Assembly (NCBI GenBank): GCA_022747635.1
Contig: JAKTNV010000004.1
Coordinates: 17,918,969 to 17,982,968 of the forward strand
DNA length: 64,000 nucleotides
Source: Hetaerina americana
Taxonomy: Eukaryota > Arthropoda > Insecta > Odonata > Calopterygidae
Direction: 5' to 3'
Shown piece after piece: positions 38,351 to 50,903 of the stretch; the stretch's first letter is position 1; each line of letters begins with the position of its first letter. The translations under genes and the position numbers were made by a program. The notes under the pieces are model-generated. The model ran no database searches and had not been told where the DNA came from. It was given only the letters and a program-made list of their open reading frames with translations.

Positions 38351-39624
38351 CGATGCGGCGGAATGCGATGCTTTTATTTGCCGCTATTCCATGTTTTCGG
38401 CTTATGATTAAAAGTTTACGTACTCCTCCGTCCGTCCGTATCTGACTTGCCTATTGTTCCTTTTCCATTACGATTCCCTTTCCTTCAATTTTTAGAAATA
38501 TATCCGTACTCTGCTTCTCTGTTCCCTACTTCACGTAAACATTTAAACAAAACTTCTTGGAATCAGATTAATCAAATTTACATTTCGGTCAAGTCGAATG
38601 ATTTTTACTCTTTGAAATTGTTGCACTTCATGTTTGCATTCGATACCTTTAACACTGCAGGTATTTATTATAATTTTTATTTTTCTGTTGGTTTTTGCGG
38701 GATACATTTTAATTGCGGTCGTGAATGTCTTCATTTTTGTTTTATTCGCACATTTTTCAATGTCATTTCTCTTTACCGTTTTCCAACCCGTCGCAAAAAA
38801 ATACGTAGGAACGACCATTTAAGTCTATATCCCTAAATGTTGTGTTTCCCTTCTACTTAATAAGGAGCAATTGCGCCATGAATGACCTCGTGTACCTTAA
38901 TGCCACGTCTTATAGCACCGAAATCTGGGTCGAAAAATTTATCCCAATTTCCGAACCCAGGAAATTCAGTGTTGTCTTTTTTGGGTCGCTAGTTCTTCTC
39001 GGAAGAACTACTGGATGGTTAATGATGTCATTAGGGGTTCAGTTTAGCAGTGATTGTGCCCGCCTTGTCCTGTTCATGTTTTAATAAATACGCTTTCTGA
39101 ACAGAATTTCAGCACCGAGAACCATTTGAACCAATGGATTATCGACAGGAAAAATATTGGAACTGATCATAATTAAGGTTCACTGAGTAAAATAGCTTTT
39201 CGTGCAAAACTGAATTACATATTTTGGCTTAATATTTGCAGAAGAGGAACATACATAGGTTACCCTATATGAAGCTAATAATTTCATTATTTTAAGGAAA
39301 TTTTATTCTTTATTGTATATGCCTACAAAAGTGAATCTACATGGGACATTATACTCTCGGAAACACCGCCATTTGCACCCTGGGAGAGAACTGCATCAAT
39401 ACTGTGGATACTGATAGTAATATACTTAAAACTCCGCTGGTATTTCAAAACTTAAATGTAATTTCATGATTCTCATGTGAAAATTCTCAGATTAAAGTTG
39501 TAAGAAAACACCTTTGTAGCGTTTAGTTAGTATAAATATATCGGATATTTGTCACATATAAATCTAAGTTTACTAGTCACATGAAATATATCGAAAACTC
39601 CGATTCCTTGGGATTCCCTGACAA
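38351..39624. other. AT-rich DNA, no gene recognised
   Basis: The 129-codon frame at 38447-38836 is Phe/Tyr-rich, typical of chance translation of T-rich DNA. No repeat was recognised. Confidence 0.5.
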
Positions 39625-40010
39625 TCTAGATTGAGTGGCATCGTTCAAGTGAGCGTCCTTCCAGATCACACGAGAGTCTTATTGGAATCGGGACGAGGTG
39701 CCGGCCATCCTCCCCCGCGGACCCATTGTGTCCCCCGCACCCGTGTCCTGACCAATTTTTTCGATGCGAGAGTGAAACCATTACGGAGGGACGAGAGAGA
39801 GGAGAGAAAAAAGATTCGGTCTTGTCTCGTTTCTTCTTCCTTTTTTTGGGAAGAGGACGGTGGTGGATAGTATCTGGCGAGGTCATCTCACTTTTATGGC
39901 CACCTTGGCCCAAAAAACGGGTGGCCATCTCTGGAAATCCACGTACCAACGCGGGGGAGGGACATCGCGATGCACCGTCCAAATCGACTCTGATATTTTA
40001 ACTGATGGGA
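39625..40010. promoter_or_regulatory. Small GC island 10
   Basis: A balanced to GC-rich patch with a GA-rich centre (GAGAGAGGAGAGAAAAAAG at 39799-39816) and two GGCCA words (ATGGCCACC, GGTGGCCATC near 39896-39930). Open frames of 79-118 codons on both strands are unassigned. Confidence 0.25.
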
Positions 40011-43000
40011 TTCGTCGTTTCTTTTATTTTAATCTCCATCTCTAGCTAACAATAGCGTGGTCAAAATTCGCAAAGGGATCTGCGTTAATAATTCATAAAC
40101 CCCTTCCGATTACAACCACCCCGTGACCCGAAACTTAGCTTCGCTCGCGAAAGTGGCTGCTGATCTCTTTCACCCTTTCATTAACCTCAATTCTTTTCGG
40201 TTCCTTCTAATTGATGCCTCGTAAAATAAAATCAAAAGTAAATCCAACTATGAAAAGTATCCAAATGAAAATAGCGTAAGTTGGTTTTGTGAAGGTGGGC
40301 CTAAAGGTTTTAGCGGGTTTGTTTGCAAACTGTCTATGTTGGTCGCAAAAGCGTCCCACCCAGACGGATATCGCATCACCTCGGTCTAAAGGCAATTCAA
40401 CAAAAAAACAATGTTTCTCCCTTCACATCCCCATATCATGTTATACAGTGTATATTCAATCATACACAAGTAGAAATACATCCGCCTATGTTCACTGTTT
40501 TCTTTACTTTTCATTTTTGTTCTTTTTTTACTTTTTATGAAGGTATATTGCAACATAAACTTTAACATTTTTACTATTATTAAGAAAAATCTGCTATTAG
40601 AATTGTCGGGAAGAGACGTTTTTAATAAAACTACACTTAGTTTTCCTCCGACTTCAAGAGCGTATAGTTTTTCCCATTCCTACGAGATAAGGCCGTTATA
40701 TTTATTTTGTGAATTTTCATGTTGCTGCAAGTCCTTTTTGGAATAAACAGATTAATAATGTGGGTTATTCATTGACATAACTTTATTATCTGCCTCACAT
40801 GAGGATAAGCAATATTGATAAACTGTTTTTGACTCCATTAAAAAATCGCTTAGTTATTTTTCTAAGTATCAATTTATTTTGTTTTGCTAATTATTTATGC
40901 TTTCTTTGGTTTGGAAATTTTCTCCTTGGCGCATTTACACAGGAACATTTTCTTTTTCAATTCATTGTCTTTCCTTCTATAACAGCAGCGCAAGTAATTC
41001 GTTCGCAGTGGACTTCTTTCTTCGAATTCAACAGTCTTTGTTTTCATTTTCTTACTCGGCTGCCGCATTAAACATCATTTTATAGTATTTAAATCCGGTT
41101 CAAAATATGTTTGACATACAGCTTTGCATGGACTGATATAAGAAAGAATAAATAACTTGAAAGAAAACTGAGAAAACGAAATGATAACCGCGCAAAGTAA
41201 TCGCGGAAGGAAATGTCTTACAAAAGAATCTAGCCTGTAGTCGTTACCGACCCTTTATTTTTGCTTTTGGTGAGTTTAGGAGCTATTTTTTGTTGATTAA
41301 ACAGACGTCATATTACTCGTGTCGTTCTAATTCGTCAAAGTTTCCCAAAACATTTTTTCTACGTTGGGGATATCTTATGATTTATCGGATGACCCATCAA
41401 GTGGTGATTACAATTTTCTGCTCCGTGATACCAAAATGCCCGAGAAGTGTCTTTACCCATTTCACTGAGAAAAGTCTCCTGGAGAATGATTTTCATTGTT
41501 CTGTCATTTTGGAGATGAAATGGTCTCGAAGTGGGTTTCAAAATTACCGCTATTGTTCGGTTTCAATTTGTCGGTGTCCACCAAGTGCAATATTAAGGGT
41601 ACCTCTTTTATTACTTAATTGATGAATGAATCGTGTTACCCTAATAAGTGACTGGAGGTCTTCATTCGGCTCAACGACCCATGACCACAATTAATGCTTC
41701 TCTTGTCTAATGGAAGAGGAAAGCTCGTGCATTCTAGACATTTTCTACCTGATCTCCCGTAGTTTTGTGCGCATATCCGCCTTTTATTCCGGGGCCCATT
41801 CCCATGGCCCCATTTAGACCTCAACCTATTGTATTACCCAACTCCCTGGCTATAACCACCTTAGACCGACACGTCCTCGTTGTTCCCCTGATGATTCAAT
41901 CCCTCTCCGTATTTATTTTTCAGTTTTTGAAAATTTTGTTTTGAGGTAATTCTCAAAGGGTGATGACCAGTAAACAATTTGGCACAGTTAATCGAGGCTC
42001 GCGTGCGGGAACTTACGACGGGAAATTTTAGCGCACAATATTGTCAATTTTATCATTCTAGTATCACACTGGCTCTCATTTCTTTCTTCATGGAAGCCAT
42101 TTAGTCTATTTTTCTGCTGATATAAAATGCATTTGAAAATTAGTAACCTGAAATGTCAGACTTAATAATGATTAAAGTCACTTTTTTCTCTTAACAAAGG
42201 CGTTTAATTACTTCAAATAAATTAGAAGTTTTGATAGGAATGCAAAAGAATGAAGAGCATCAATATTGTGTATGAAAAAAAGGATCAACGATTTGGATGG
42301 CGAAAGGATTTTAAATTTGATTAATTTCTATGGTTCTAAGGATATAGAATTAAACAAGTTGCCATGCATAAAGTTCTACCCTAAACCAATAGGTTAAAAT
42401 TAATCAATAAAAAAGTGTTGGTCCGGAGCAGTTGCTCGTTTTCATCATAACGCACTTTGGTGATTTCGTATTTGTCGGTTCAAAATTGAAATATCAAGTA
42501 AAGATTTCCCCCTTCGCACTTCACGTTACTCATCGTTAACTTGCTTTAAAAAAAATGACGTACATGATGAAGCGCCCAGTTAAGAAACACACTCATTTTT
42601 TCTTCAAATCAAAGCAAGGACAGACACAATTTCCATTATTTTTATCGTTCCCGATTTTTCGGCAAATTCACAGTCTTCTCAACCGCAGTTTTTCGTTCAG
42701 CGATGTTTATTTCTTGTTTTGCTAGCCGAAATATTTTGAACCGATTATGCATGTGTGTGTGTGAATTCTATATTTAACATCTAGGCGTCTATACTTCATA
42801 TTTAAATTCAGAATAAAATGTAATTGCAACTGAAATTCAATGAGGTACCTGCGAAAAATCGCCAGGCCAGTTGAAGGTTTCTCTCTGAGCATAGGGATCT
42901 TACTTCCAAGGGCAAGAGATAATTGCGAGAGCAGTCCCGTGTGCTCGGGGATTCTTCATCCGCAGGAAATTTCATGATTTTAACGGCATGACGCCTTAGT

Positions 43001-44114
43001 GGTGAAATTAAAATTTCCTTGGCGTCTTTTCCTCAAAAGTATCTCGAGTGTCGAAGAGCAGTCGAAATTAAAGCGATTGTCAAAGAGGCCTTTTGGCTTC
43101 ACGTATTAAATACATTCTGTAGAGGCTTCTTATTTCTTTCCACTGTTCGCTTTAGAAAGAAAGAACAAATTGTTTCGCCGAAATCATTTCGAAATCGTTA
43201 ACGCAGTAACGGAATCGAGAAGAAATCTCTCTACTCTGATGAAGAGGGTAGTGTTTACACTTCGGTCGTATTTAATAGCTGGGCCCTTCCCAATCAAGAT
43301 ATCCGTTTGAAATAGGTTCGCCACTCAGGAGGAGGGGTCTGAACGGTCGGGGGAAACCTTTTTTCTGCGTCCGTCACACCTCTCCTTAACCAACCCCCCT
43401 CTTCTCCCTCATGCCCTTTTCTTCGGGTGGTAAGGTCCCACAAGGACCAGCGATCGCCCCGCCCGAAACCGGATTAAGCTATTGTTATCGCACATACGAA
43501 GGAGACCTTGGCTTCTTGGAACATCCTAGAATGAGATCATGAGGTGTTCGTACACGAAGCGAACAATCTCTGCTGAAGGACAGAGCAACTGGGATTTGAA
43601 AAAAAAATTGTTGATTGGTCATCATCAATTCGGAATGATGAAAGCAAATGCTCTCTACACGTGATCTTTTTAGACATTGGACAATATGGCCAGGTGTTAT
43701 AATGTACCGTTAAACTGAGGATTAACTTAATCTTTCAGTTTAGGAAGAAACAGTGATATTAACGCTAGTTAATTTCAGATATCGACCGTTAAGCTACTGG
43801 ATAAATAATTTACAGACGGTGTTACTACAGGAATATTCACATTCACAGATGAGAAATCTATTTTGGTTATTAAATCAGATTTGTCGGGTAATCTCCTCAT
43901 TAAGTCAACATTCACATTAAGTAACGATTGGATTTCAACAAGCCATTTTAAAACCAGGCCTAAATAATTATTTTTTGTCAGCCCTCAGATATTTTCTGAT
44001 GTACTTTTCCTCCTGATTCTAATAGTCTTCTCTGTCTCTTCCTTAAGTGTTCATATATTTGGGTGCCCATATATTCGTAACTTGCGTTATTTCGTTTGAG
44101 GTTTTAAATCAGAA
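40011..44114. other. AT-rich DNA, no gene recognised
   Basis: About 4 kb with short unassigned frames only. A small GC-rich patch lies at 43310-43460 (GGAGGAGGGG, then CT-rich). I saw no transposon end, tRNA-like head or tandem array. Confidence 0.5.
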
Positions 44115-44930
44115 GCTTACAGGTAGATTACTAATAGATGGCACGGTGAATTACACAGAGAAATAAGGACACCAGGCCATTGCGGGCTACTTTCTAGCGA
44201 TTTAGTCCAGATATCGGTTTTGTGTAATGAATTTGGGTTAGAATTAAATATCAGAAAATAAACAGTCCTGAAGTTTTGGAATAAAAGAAAAGATAAACGA
44301 GGCGTGAATGATAAAACAGATGGGATCAAGTCAAGTATTTCAGAACAGGTCAAATACTTGGGTGGTACACTGATATTACCATTCAAGGGGCACACACATC
44401 AGAAAAGTATGCGTGTCATTCTTGAATAAGTTAGGTTTCATTAGACTGATTTTATGAAAAGGTAAGGGAGACATTCGGAATACTTTGTAAATATTTATGA
44501 CCCATGGGAGAACGTGGTTAATGCAGGGATTGAAAAAGTTAAAGAGAAATCCACCGTATATGTGGAAAACTGCTACGAGAAAAAGTAAGGGTGACGGTTA
44601 AGTTGGAGGAATTAGGTTGGGAGCCTCTCTATTCACGAAGAGAACGGCCATGACTTAAGAATTTTAGAGGTTCAGGGCACCTGAGCTTTCTTGGAACGCA
44701 GAGGGAATTATGGCTCCAAATTACAGTAGATTCGACCACCGAAATACATAGAATGCATGATTGTAACTCTCTCCGATCAAAGTCTCCATATCAGGTGTCT
44801 TGTAAGAGAGATAGATACTGCCAAAGACAGATTCAAGGACAGGTACATGCTCTTTCCGAACGCGATACAAAATCAACCCAAGTGCCCAAATATATTTAGT
44901 TACAGGCAAAAATATAATGACTCAGTCAGT
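44115..44930 (+). pseudogene. Decayed LINE, reverse transcriptase 3' half
   Basis: Plus-strand translation reads CNEFGLELNIRK, a stop, TVLKFWNKRK, SSISEQVKYLGGTLILPFKG, later LGWEPLYSRRERP, and finally a degraded LSERDTKSTQVPKY end near 44890. This follows the order C-x-x-W-G-L-x-L-N-x-x-K, F-x-x-L-G-V, thumb, L-G-W-x-x-L-x-x-R-R, and C-terminal S-x-x-P-R-T-I-x-x-W-N seen in Jockey/CR1-like elements. It parallels the copy at 57195-59375 (FWNKGSSEQ, VEYLGVILTPR). Many stops and frameshifts show it is dead. Confidence 0.75.
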
Positions 44931-45639
44931 AAAAGCATGATATGTATAGGCAGTATGTGTACGAGTATTTTTGTGTGAGCAGATAGATATTGAATTGAGG
45001 CCGAGCGTCTTTGTCTTAGGTGATGATGCTGCGCGGCGACGAAATCATAGCCGCGTGTTTATAAATCGTGGGATTGCTGAGTTTTTCACTATTCCTTGCT
45101 CTTTGAAGAAATTCCACTTATTTAAGCCGGAGACAGTGAACATTGAGTTTATATATTCTTGAAGTAAATCCATTAATCTGCCTACTAAACCATTGCATAA
45201 ATCTACGTTCTGCAAAAGCGGGTAACTCATATCGTCTCTCATTCCTATTCCTCAGAGAAGAACGGGAGAATCGCCGTTGTTGCAGTCGCAGACAAAAGCC
45301 GTTGTATAACTTCTTCTTTACTTATAAATGTCAAAAGGGCTTGATAACCCTTCAGTTTTGTTTATCTGCGCCCAAATTACCAACACGAGTGAATACGGAT
45401 GAGTACTTCTCCTTGTGTTACTTCTTTTTTTCTCCTGCCTTTGTATACCCTTGTGCGACTTTCCATTTATTTTCTTTTTGGGTTCAATAAGAGAGTGGCA
45501 CCTGGAAGTAATCAGCTAAGAAATACTTTTATTCGTTTGCAGGGGACGCCTGTAAAAGTTTTACTTCATTAATGATTCGAGGTGTTTTCCGCCTGGCTGA
45601 TCGTCCTCCATCATAAATTACATTGGAGCTGATTTCGAG
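44931..45639. other. No feature seen
   Basis: AT-rich sequence with unassigned open frames of 63-115 codons and no recognisable repeat. Confidence 0.5.
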
Positions 45640-46380
45640 TTTCTTTAGAGTACCATGCCCTGCAGTTCGTTTTTACAATGCCCCGAGTTGCAGTTTTTGG
45701 GAGTTTTAGGGTCGAGCTCAAGAAGAGAAAGGGGGATCCTTATGTGCCTCGCTCCAAATGTGCCATTGGAGGAAGTACGTATCCCTCCTATAGCAACCTG
45801 TGTCTCTAGAGTAAGGGGAAAGGGCCCTGCCAGCACGAGCAGTGACAAAGAGTAGCCCATCGTTTTCGTGCCCTCTTTACCCTACTACTATCCCTCAGTC
45901 CTCTAGACCTGGCCCCTCACTCCCCATTCCAACTCCCCCATTCCATTTCGTGCTGCCAAGATCCCACCGTAATGGGACCCATCTTCGCGGTCTTGCTTAA
46001 CACACGGGCTCCTTAAAAACCCATTCGGGGCCAGAAAACAACCCCTGGGTGAAACCGGGAGCAGGCAGTGAGGAGTCGCCATTTGAGGGAGAGATTTCCC
46101 ACCGACCCATTTGGGTGGGGTGCAATTAAAGAAGGGGAAACGAGGGTTCCCTTGGGGCAGGCAATTGGCGGCTTGAAAAGAAAGTTGCCCTTCTGGGGGC
46201 ACCCTCGACTCGCCGCTTTATATGGTAAATTGTGGGGGCCCTCACCCCGTCCCTTCCCGCCCGCAATCGCCCCACGAGCTCCCGAAAAAGCATTCTTCCT
46301 CCTCAAGGAAGGGAGTCTTAGTCCAGAGGCGCCTGCCAACATTGAACCCCTCTGCTATTACCTTTAGCCTACTCTCTCTA
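45640..46380. promoter_or_regulatory. GC island 11
   Basis: A balanced to GC-rich segment with alternating C-runs and G-runs (CCCCTCACTCCCCATTCC near 45912, GGGTGGGGTGCAATT near 46113). GTCGCCATTTGAGG lies near 46076. Frames of 99-109 codons on both strands are low-complexity. Regulatory role is inferred from resemblance to the other islands. Confidence 0.25.
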
Positions 46381-46806
46381 CCTTTCGGTATTCTCCTTTG
46401 AATCCCTCGTGCGCGCTAAAAGTTATGGTCAGAGGGAAATCGAAATCCGTGGTGCCTGTTGAACTGGAGCTCTCATTACGCGGTGCACTCTTGGAATTAA
46501 AAATGGCTGCCTCGTGCCTTTTGTTTAAAAGGCGGTAGCAGTTTCTCCCCGAGGAGACCGAAAGAACGCTTACATGTGGAAAGTAGTGCTCGGTGGTTCA
46601 GCGACATAGATCAGTGAAAAAACAGATCAGGGAAACGTTGAAGCCTCCGATACAAACGTGTTTGATACGGATTCTGAATTACATATGCATAAATAAGGTT
46701 AGAAACAAGGATAAATCCTGGAGAGTTCAGAAGTCAATATTGAGTACGATGTATAAAAAAGGACCGGATGGATTCAATGCTCCCCGAGACTATCGATTTT
46801 GAAATA
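46381..46806. other. Unassigned sequence before mariner D
   Basis: A 69-codon plus-strand frame (46593-46802) ends YKKGPDGFNAPRDYRF, which vaguely resembles the YKKGDR...NYRPIS motif of LINE reverse transcriptases, but no other RT block is present. It ends directly before mariner D. Confidence 0.3.
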
Positions 46807-47504
46807 TACGTGTCCTATCCAGAAAGTAGCTTACGTTTTGAAATAAAATATGAATCTAGTGACAAGACAAGGTTTTCTTACCTGCATTTGAAATGCACAT
46901 TCTTAAAATATTTTTCTACATAGTTGCAATTCAAATTTAGGTATTTAGAAGTTTTTCAATTCCATCTCTGAAGAATTCCGCCGCCTTACATTTCAACCAC
47001 TTGTTTACCCCTGCACGCAATTCTACATCTCTGTCAAAGTGCTGTGTTGCAAGCTACGTCTAGCGAGAGATCCGTAATCGTAAATCAGCGATTTCAAGAA
47101 TTTTTTTTTCGCCGTCAGTTCATCTGTCAAAAAATGGGCTAGGCCGACCACTGTGGGCATCGTCGTGACCATTGGTGCGGCCATTTTTAAACTGAATGCA
47201 CCACTGCCTCACTTCGCCTTCACTCATTATTCCGTATCCGTACACTTCACGAAGTCAACTATTAATTTTAATGGCTTGTAGTTGTTTGCTTGTAAAAACC
47301 TAATCACAGATCGCACTTCACTACTCGCGGGATTTTCTGTTGCAGCGCACATTTTGACAGTTCGCAGTGAGCAAAGTAGAATAACCACAGTCTGTATAAT
47401 ACCTACGAAGGATGCGTACTGAGTTTAGGGATGTTTAGACACCAAGATGGTGCCTCTAGCCAGGCTAGGCCGAAACGTTAGTTACTTTCTGGTCAGCCAT
47501 CGTA
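46807..47504 (-). mobile_element. Old, internally deleted mariner D (698 bp)
   Basis: The ends are TACGTGTCCTATCCAGAAAG and, on the minus strand from 47504, TACGATGGCTGACCAGAAAG. The repeats diverge in the first 12 bases but share CCAGAAAGTA-CT-ACGTTT. On the minus strand the start near 47352 reads ENPASSEVRSVIRFLQANN, then across frameshifts GIMSEGEVRQWCIQFKNG and GHDDAHSGRPS, all mariner N-terminal signatures. The C-terminal remnant reads AGVNKWLKCKAAEFFRDG and IEKLL. The catalytic domain is absent and several stops are present. It is clearly older than the B copies. Confidence 0.8.
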
Positions 47505-48069
47505 AAAGGCATGTTTTTACGAGTGAGGAAAGGGGTCACCTAGGCGGTAAGGAAAGATGTGTAGGTGGTGTCATAGCATATAAGAATAAGCATTTAATCG
47601 AAACGGAAGGGCGGTTATAGACAACTAATTTCTTACGCAATATTTTTGTTTTGTGTTCCGGTTTGAACTGAAGGATTCCGGGTTTTCTTAGGAGATGCCT
47701 ACGCAGAGAAATCCAAAAATCCAACTGCCGTTAGTGTAGTAATCTCTGGACTTAATTGCAAATGAATGAATAAAAAATATGTGCGTTGACTATCCCGGGG
47801 TATTAATACATCTTTAAAAAATGTAAGCGGACGACATGGTATGCACTATGTTTAGAAAGTTGTCAAACATTTCTTTCATTGTTGGGCTGGCCAAATTTAA
47901 TCCATCATGTAATTATATGAGTCCACAATTTCACGTTGTTTGACGAGCTTTATGTTACTCCTAGTGCTAACTTACAAGGAAAGAGCAACGAAGAAGGCGG
48001 TTGAGTCGATATTTTTTTCGCTCGCTATTTAACGATAATTGAATAAAAAGTACTGATTGATGAAACCTA
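47505..48069. other. No feature seen
   Basis: AT-rich sequence between mariner D and the family 2 SINE, with no recognisable gene. Confidence 0.5.
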
Positions 48070-48255
48070 CCGACACCGGTGGCGGCGGGGTAACGTCCTC
48101 GCCTGCTATTCCAAGGGTCGCGGTTTAAATTCCCGCCTGGGTGGGTTTTTTTCCTCCTAGGGTTTGGGTGTTTGCAAATTTTATCATTGATAACAGTTCC
48201 ATGTAAAGGCCAAAATGTGCTGTTTTCGGACTAATGCTAAATAAATAAATAAATG
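48070..48255 (+). repeat. tRNA-derived SINE, family 2, copy 1
   Basis: The head contains GGTGGCGGCGGGGTAACGTC (A-box region), CTCGCCTGCTA, and CGCGGTTTAAATTCCCGCCT (B box). About 100 bp of unrelated body follows, ending in an AAATAAATAAATAAATG tail. This differs in body and tail from the GTTGATTACTGTG-ended family 1. The head resembles the one on the minus strand at 62630-62716. Confidence 0.7.
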
Positions 48256-50090
48256 TGAAATAAATTAAATTTTTCCGAACGTCTTCAGGCTATCATTACT
48301 TGATTAAAGAGCCATGTATTCTTTTCAACATTGATATTTTATTTTACTGACGGAAGTAAACATTGATCTTTCTCATGTCAATTCGAACATCTATGATTGC
48401 TATGAGGTTTAGACTGGTTGAGTTCTTTGAGAGTTATTTGAATAGACTGGATTTATTAACAACATTTGTCAATGTATGCTCGTGCAATTTATGTAAGGCT
48501 TCTCAGGGAAATATAATGAAGTGATTCAGATTAAAATATTTTCCGTTAAAGGTTTTTTGATATGGTGACAAATCTTTACTCATTTTTTCGTAAAAAAATA
48601 CATTTTCGGAACAAATTTATACAGTCCTTTATGGACCCTCGAATACATGCGTTCGAGGTTCGTGCGTCAAATGGCGAGCAGTATGACCACAAATCCATTG
48701 AGTCGATGAGACTCTTATTTTATCCGAGCGATCATATTTATTTATTGTATTAAAATTATACAATAAATATATTTATCTGTGGTGTATAACTCGTAAACGG
48801 GAATGAATCGTGGAACGGTTTCATTTACGTTTGCTGTGCTGGACCTCGCCACCGACATCCCCTCCTCGCCGTTCAACCGCTGGGATCACCCCGCACCCTG
48901 GGCTATCATTTTGGGTACAAAAAATGCGCGTTAGGAACGAGTGCATGCCGATGCAGCTTTATGTGAGCTCTTCTCGTCCTTTTTTGGACTCGTAAAAAGG
49001 CAAAAAAAATCCCATTGATATGCTATAAAATTTGATTTATCGCCCATCATCCACTGAGGAAGGATAGCTAGGATTTCCTCTCATCCCTCTTCGGTGTCCC
49101 GAAAATTTAATTTGAAATTATTTCTCTCCCAAGGACACCACGATATTTATATTTTCACTGCCGCGCCCTTTCAGCCCGGATGTGAGATGATTGGACGTTT
49201 TTAATTATATTTTTTTACGTAAAACATGTGAATTGCTCAGCCACGATTCACATAAATCGCGACATCGTCCACAGCGATCATTGCTCCGACAGAAGTCATC
49301 AATAATTTACGTGGTGACCTCACCGGTGATCTCTCTAATATATTGTGCTTTCAATTAATGTTTATTATCTTAAATTGAGAGAATGCGAAATTTTTTACTT
49401 TGTACACCGTCCATATCATGTCGCAAAGAGCTCCGTAGTTAACTTTTTTTCCACCAAACCCTATTATATGGTAACACTCCCTTTAGCCCTTAATCTTACA
49501 TATTATGCCATATATTTCTCACACTCGTGAGCGCAAAAGAATTAAATAAATTATTGCTAGTACTTCAAGTCAAGTAAGCAATAGGTAATTATTTTCTGTG
49601 TTTGTATATAGCCAGTCTTATAAATGGTTCTCATGTATATTTTGAACTAATCTTAAGTACTATTTGAATGATGGAATGAGAGATTTCCAGTGATACTGTC
49701 CAGAGATTACCAGCCATACAAATGCCAATTTTTTCACATTATAAATGCAATGGTTGATGAAATCTTTCAGTAAATAATGGTGTATTTGATAAAAAAACTT
49801 TGGTGTCAGCAAAATCGCACGAGACATTTTTGCGGGGTAGGTTCCGAGAAACCCACTGCGGAATCGCGAATATCAATGTACTTTCTATAGATCAGATCCA
49901 AGGTTAAAATTCATTTAGATGCTTGAGAAATCTCAAAAATATCAATTTTGGAGTCCAAGATGGCAGACGAGGTTATGTCTCCACCGGTCATTTTATTTTA
50001 AAAACGTTTTCAAGGTTTGGATTATTTTACAAAAATATCGTGAAACTAAAAGTTAAAAGGAAACATTTTTGATGCTGCATACCTGGTGTG
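48256..50090. other. AT-rich DNA, no gene recognised
   Basis: Short unassigned frames only. A small GC-richer patch at 48830-48910 has no recognisable feature. Confidence 0.5.
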
Positions 50091-50140
50091 TATTCACCCC
50101 TTGCCACACACCATAGCGGTGGCTTGCAGATTACCGCGTA
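50091..50140 (+). repeat. LINE 3'-end motif, copy 1
   Basis: TTGCCACACACCATAGCGGTGGCTTGCAG-type sequence, also found at 52228-52268 and, in reverse orientation, at 57201-57265 downstream of a reverse transcriptase remnant. It ends directly before mariner B3, which may have inserted at the LINE tail. Confidence 0.6.
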
Positions 50141-50146
50141 GATAGG

Positions 50147-50903
50147 TACGAGGGTCATCCGGAAAGTAGTACCCGTTCGTGAAATAAAGACACAAAAGTA
50201 AATATTAACAAACATAAAAAATTTTATTTGAAAGAGGATACTTTAAACTACTTCTCAACATAATCTCCAAGCAAATTAAGGCATTTGTCATAACGTGTGA
50301 CAAGTTTCTGTATTCCTGCTGCATAGTCCTTCGCCGCCAGCTCATTGAGATACGCGAGGGACCCATCTTGCACAAATTTTTGCATAATGCAGATGGTGTT
50401 TAACAATTTCATGAACAATTGTTCGAGAAACATTGGGAAAATGCTCACAGATGTCATCAATTGTGACGCGCCGATCGTTCCTCACGAATTCGTCAACTGA
50501 GCTCACCAGTTGGTCTGTAATGACAGACGGTCTCCCCGAACGCTCATCGTCGTGTGTGTTCCCCCTCCCCATGTTGAAGTTGCGACACCACCGCCGAACA
50601 GACGACTCGTCCATTACAATGTCTCCATACACCTCCTTTAATTGGCGATGAATATCACATGGGCGAACGTTTCTTGCATTGAGGAATTTAATCACTGCCC
50701 TCACTTCACAACTGGCGGCGTTCTCAATTTTTTTAAACATTGTAAACAATCACAGAAACAACACAGGCAATGCTAGCGTCACGCAACTTGGCTCAGAGAA
50801 GGCAGACAAGCCACTGAAGCTATCTGACCTCGTCCAGCGGCTACTCGCGTCGTCAGCACTTCATGCGGCACGAACGGGTACTACTTTCCGGATGACCCTC
50901 GTA
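50147..50903 (-). mobile_element. Non-autonomous mariner B, copy 3 (757 bp)
   Basis: Same length and structure as the copies at 17923 and 23572. TA duplications lie at 50147-50148 and 50902-50903, with perfect 33-bp inverted repeats at 50149-50181 and 50869-50901. By eye it differs from copy 1 at three positions and from copy 2 at five, about 99.4-99.6% identity, which points to recent movement. Confidence 0.95.
50342..50749 (-). pseudogene. Mariner B3 transposase N-terminal domain (135 aa)
   Basis: The same two-helix-turn-helix fragment as in B1, intact in length, with Ile for Asn in GDIVMD and Asn for Ser in RNDRR. It ends at the same deletion junction after WVPR. The out-of-frame C-terminal remnant ends GDYVEK at 50248. 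The few changes among the three copies alter amino acids, so there is no sign of selection to preserve the fragment. Confidence 0.85.
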
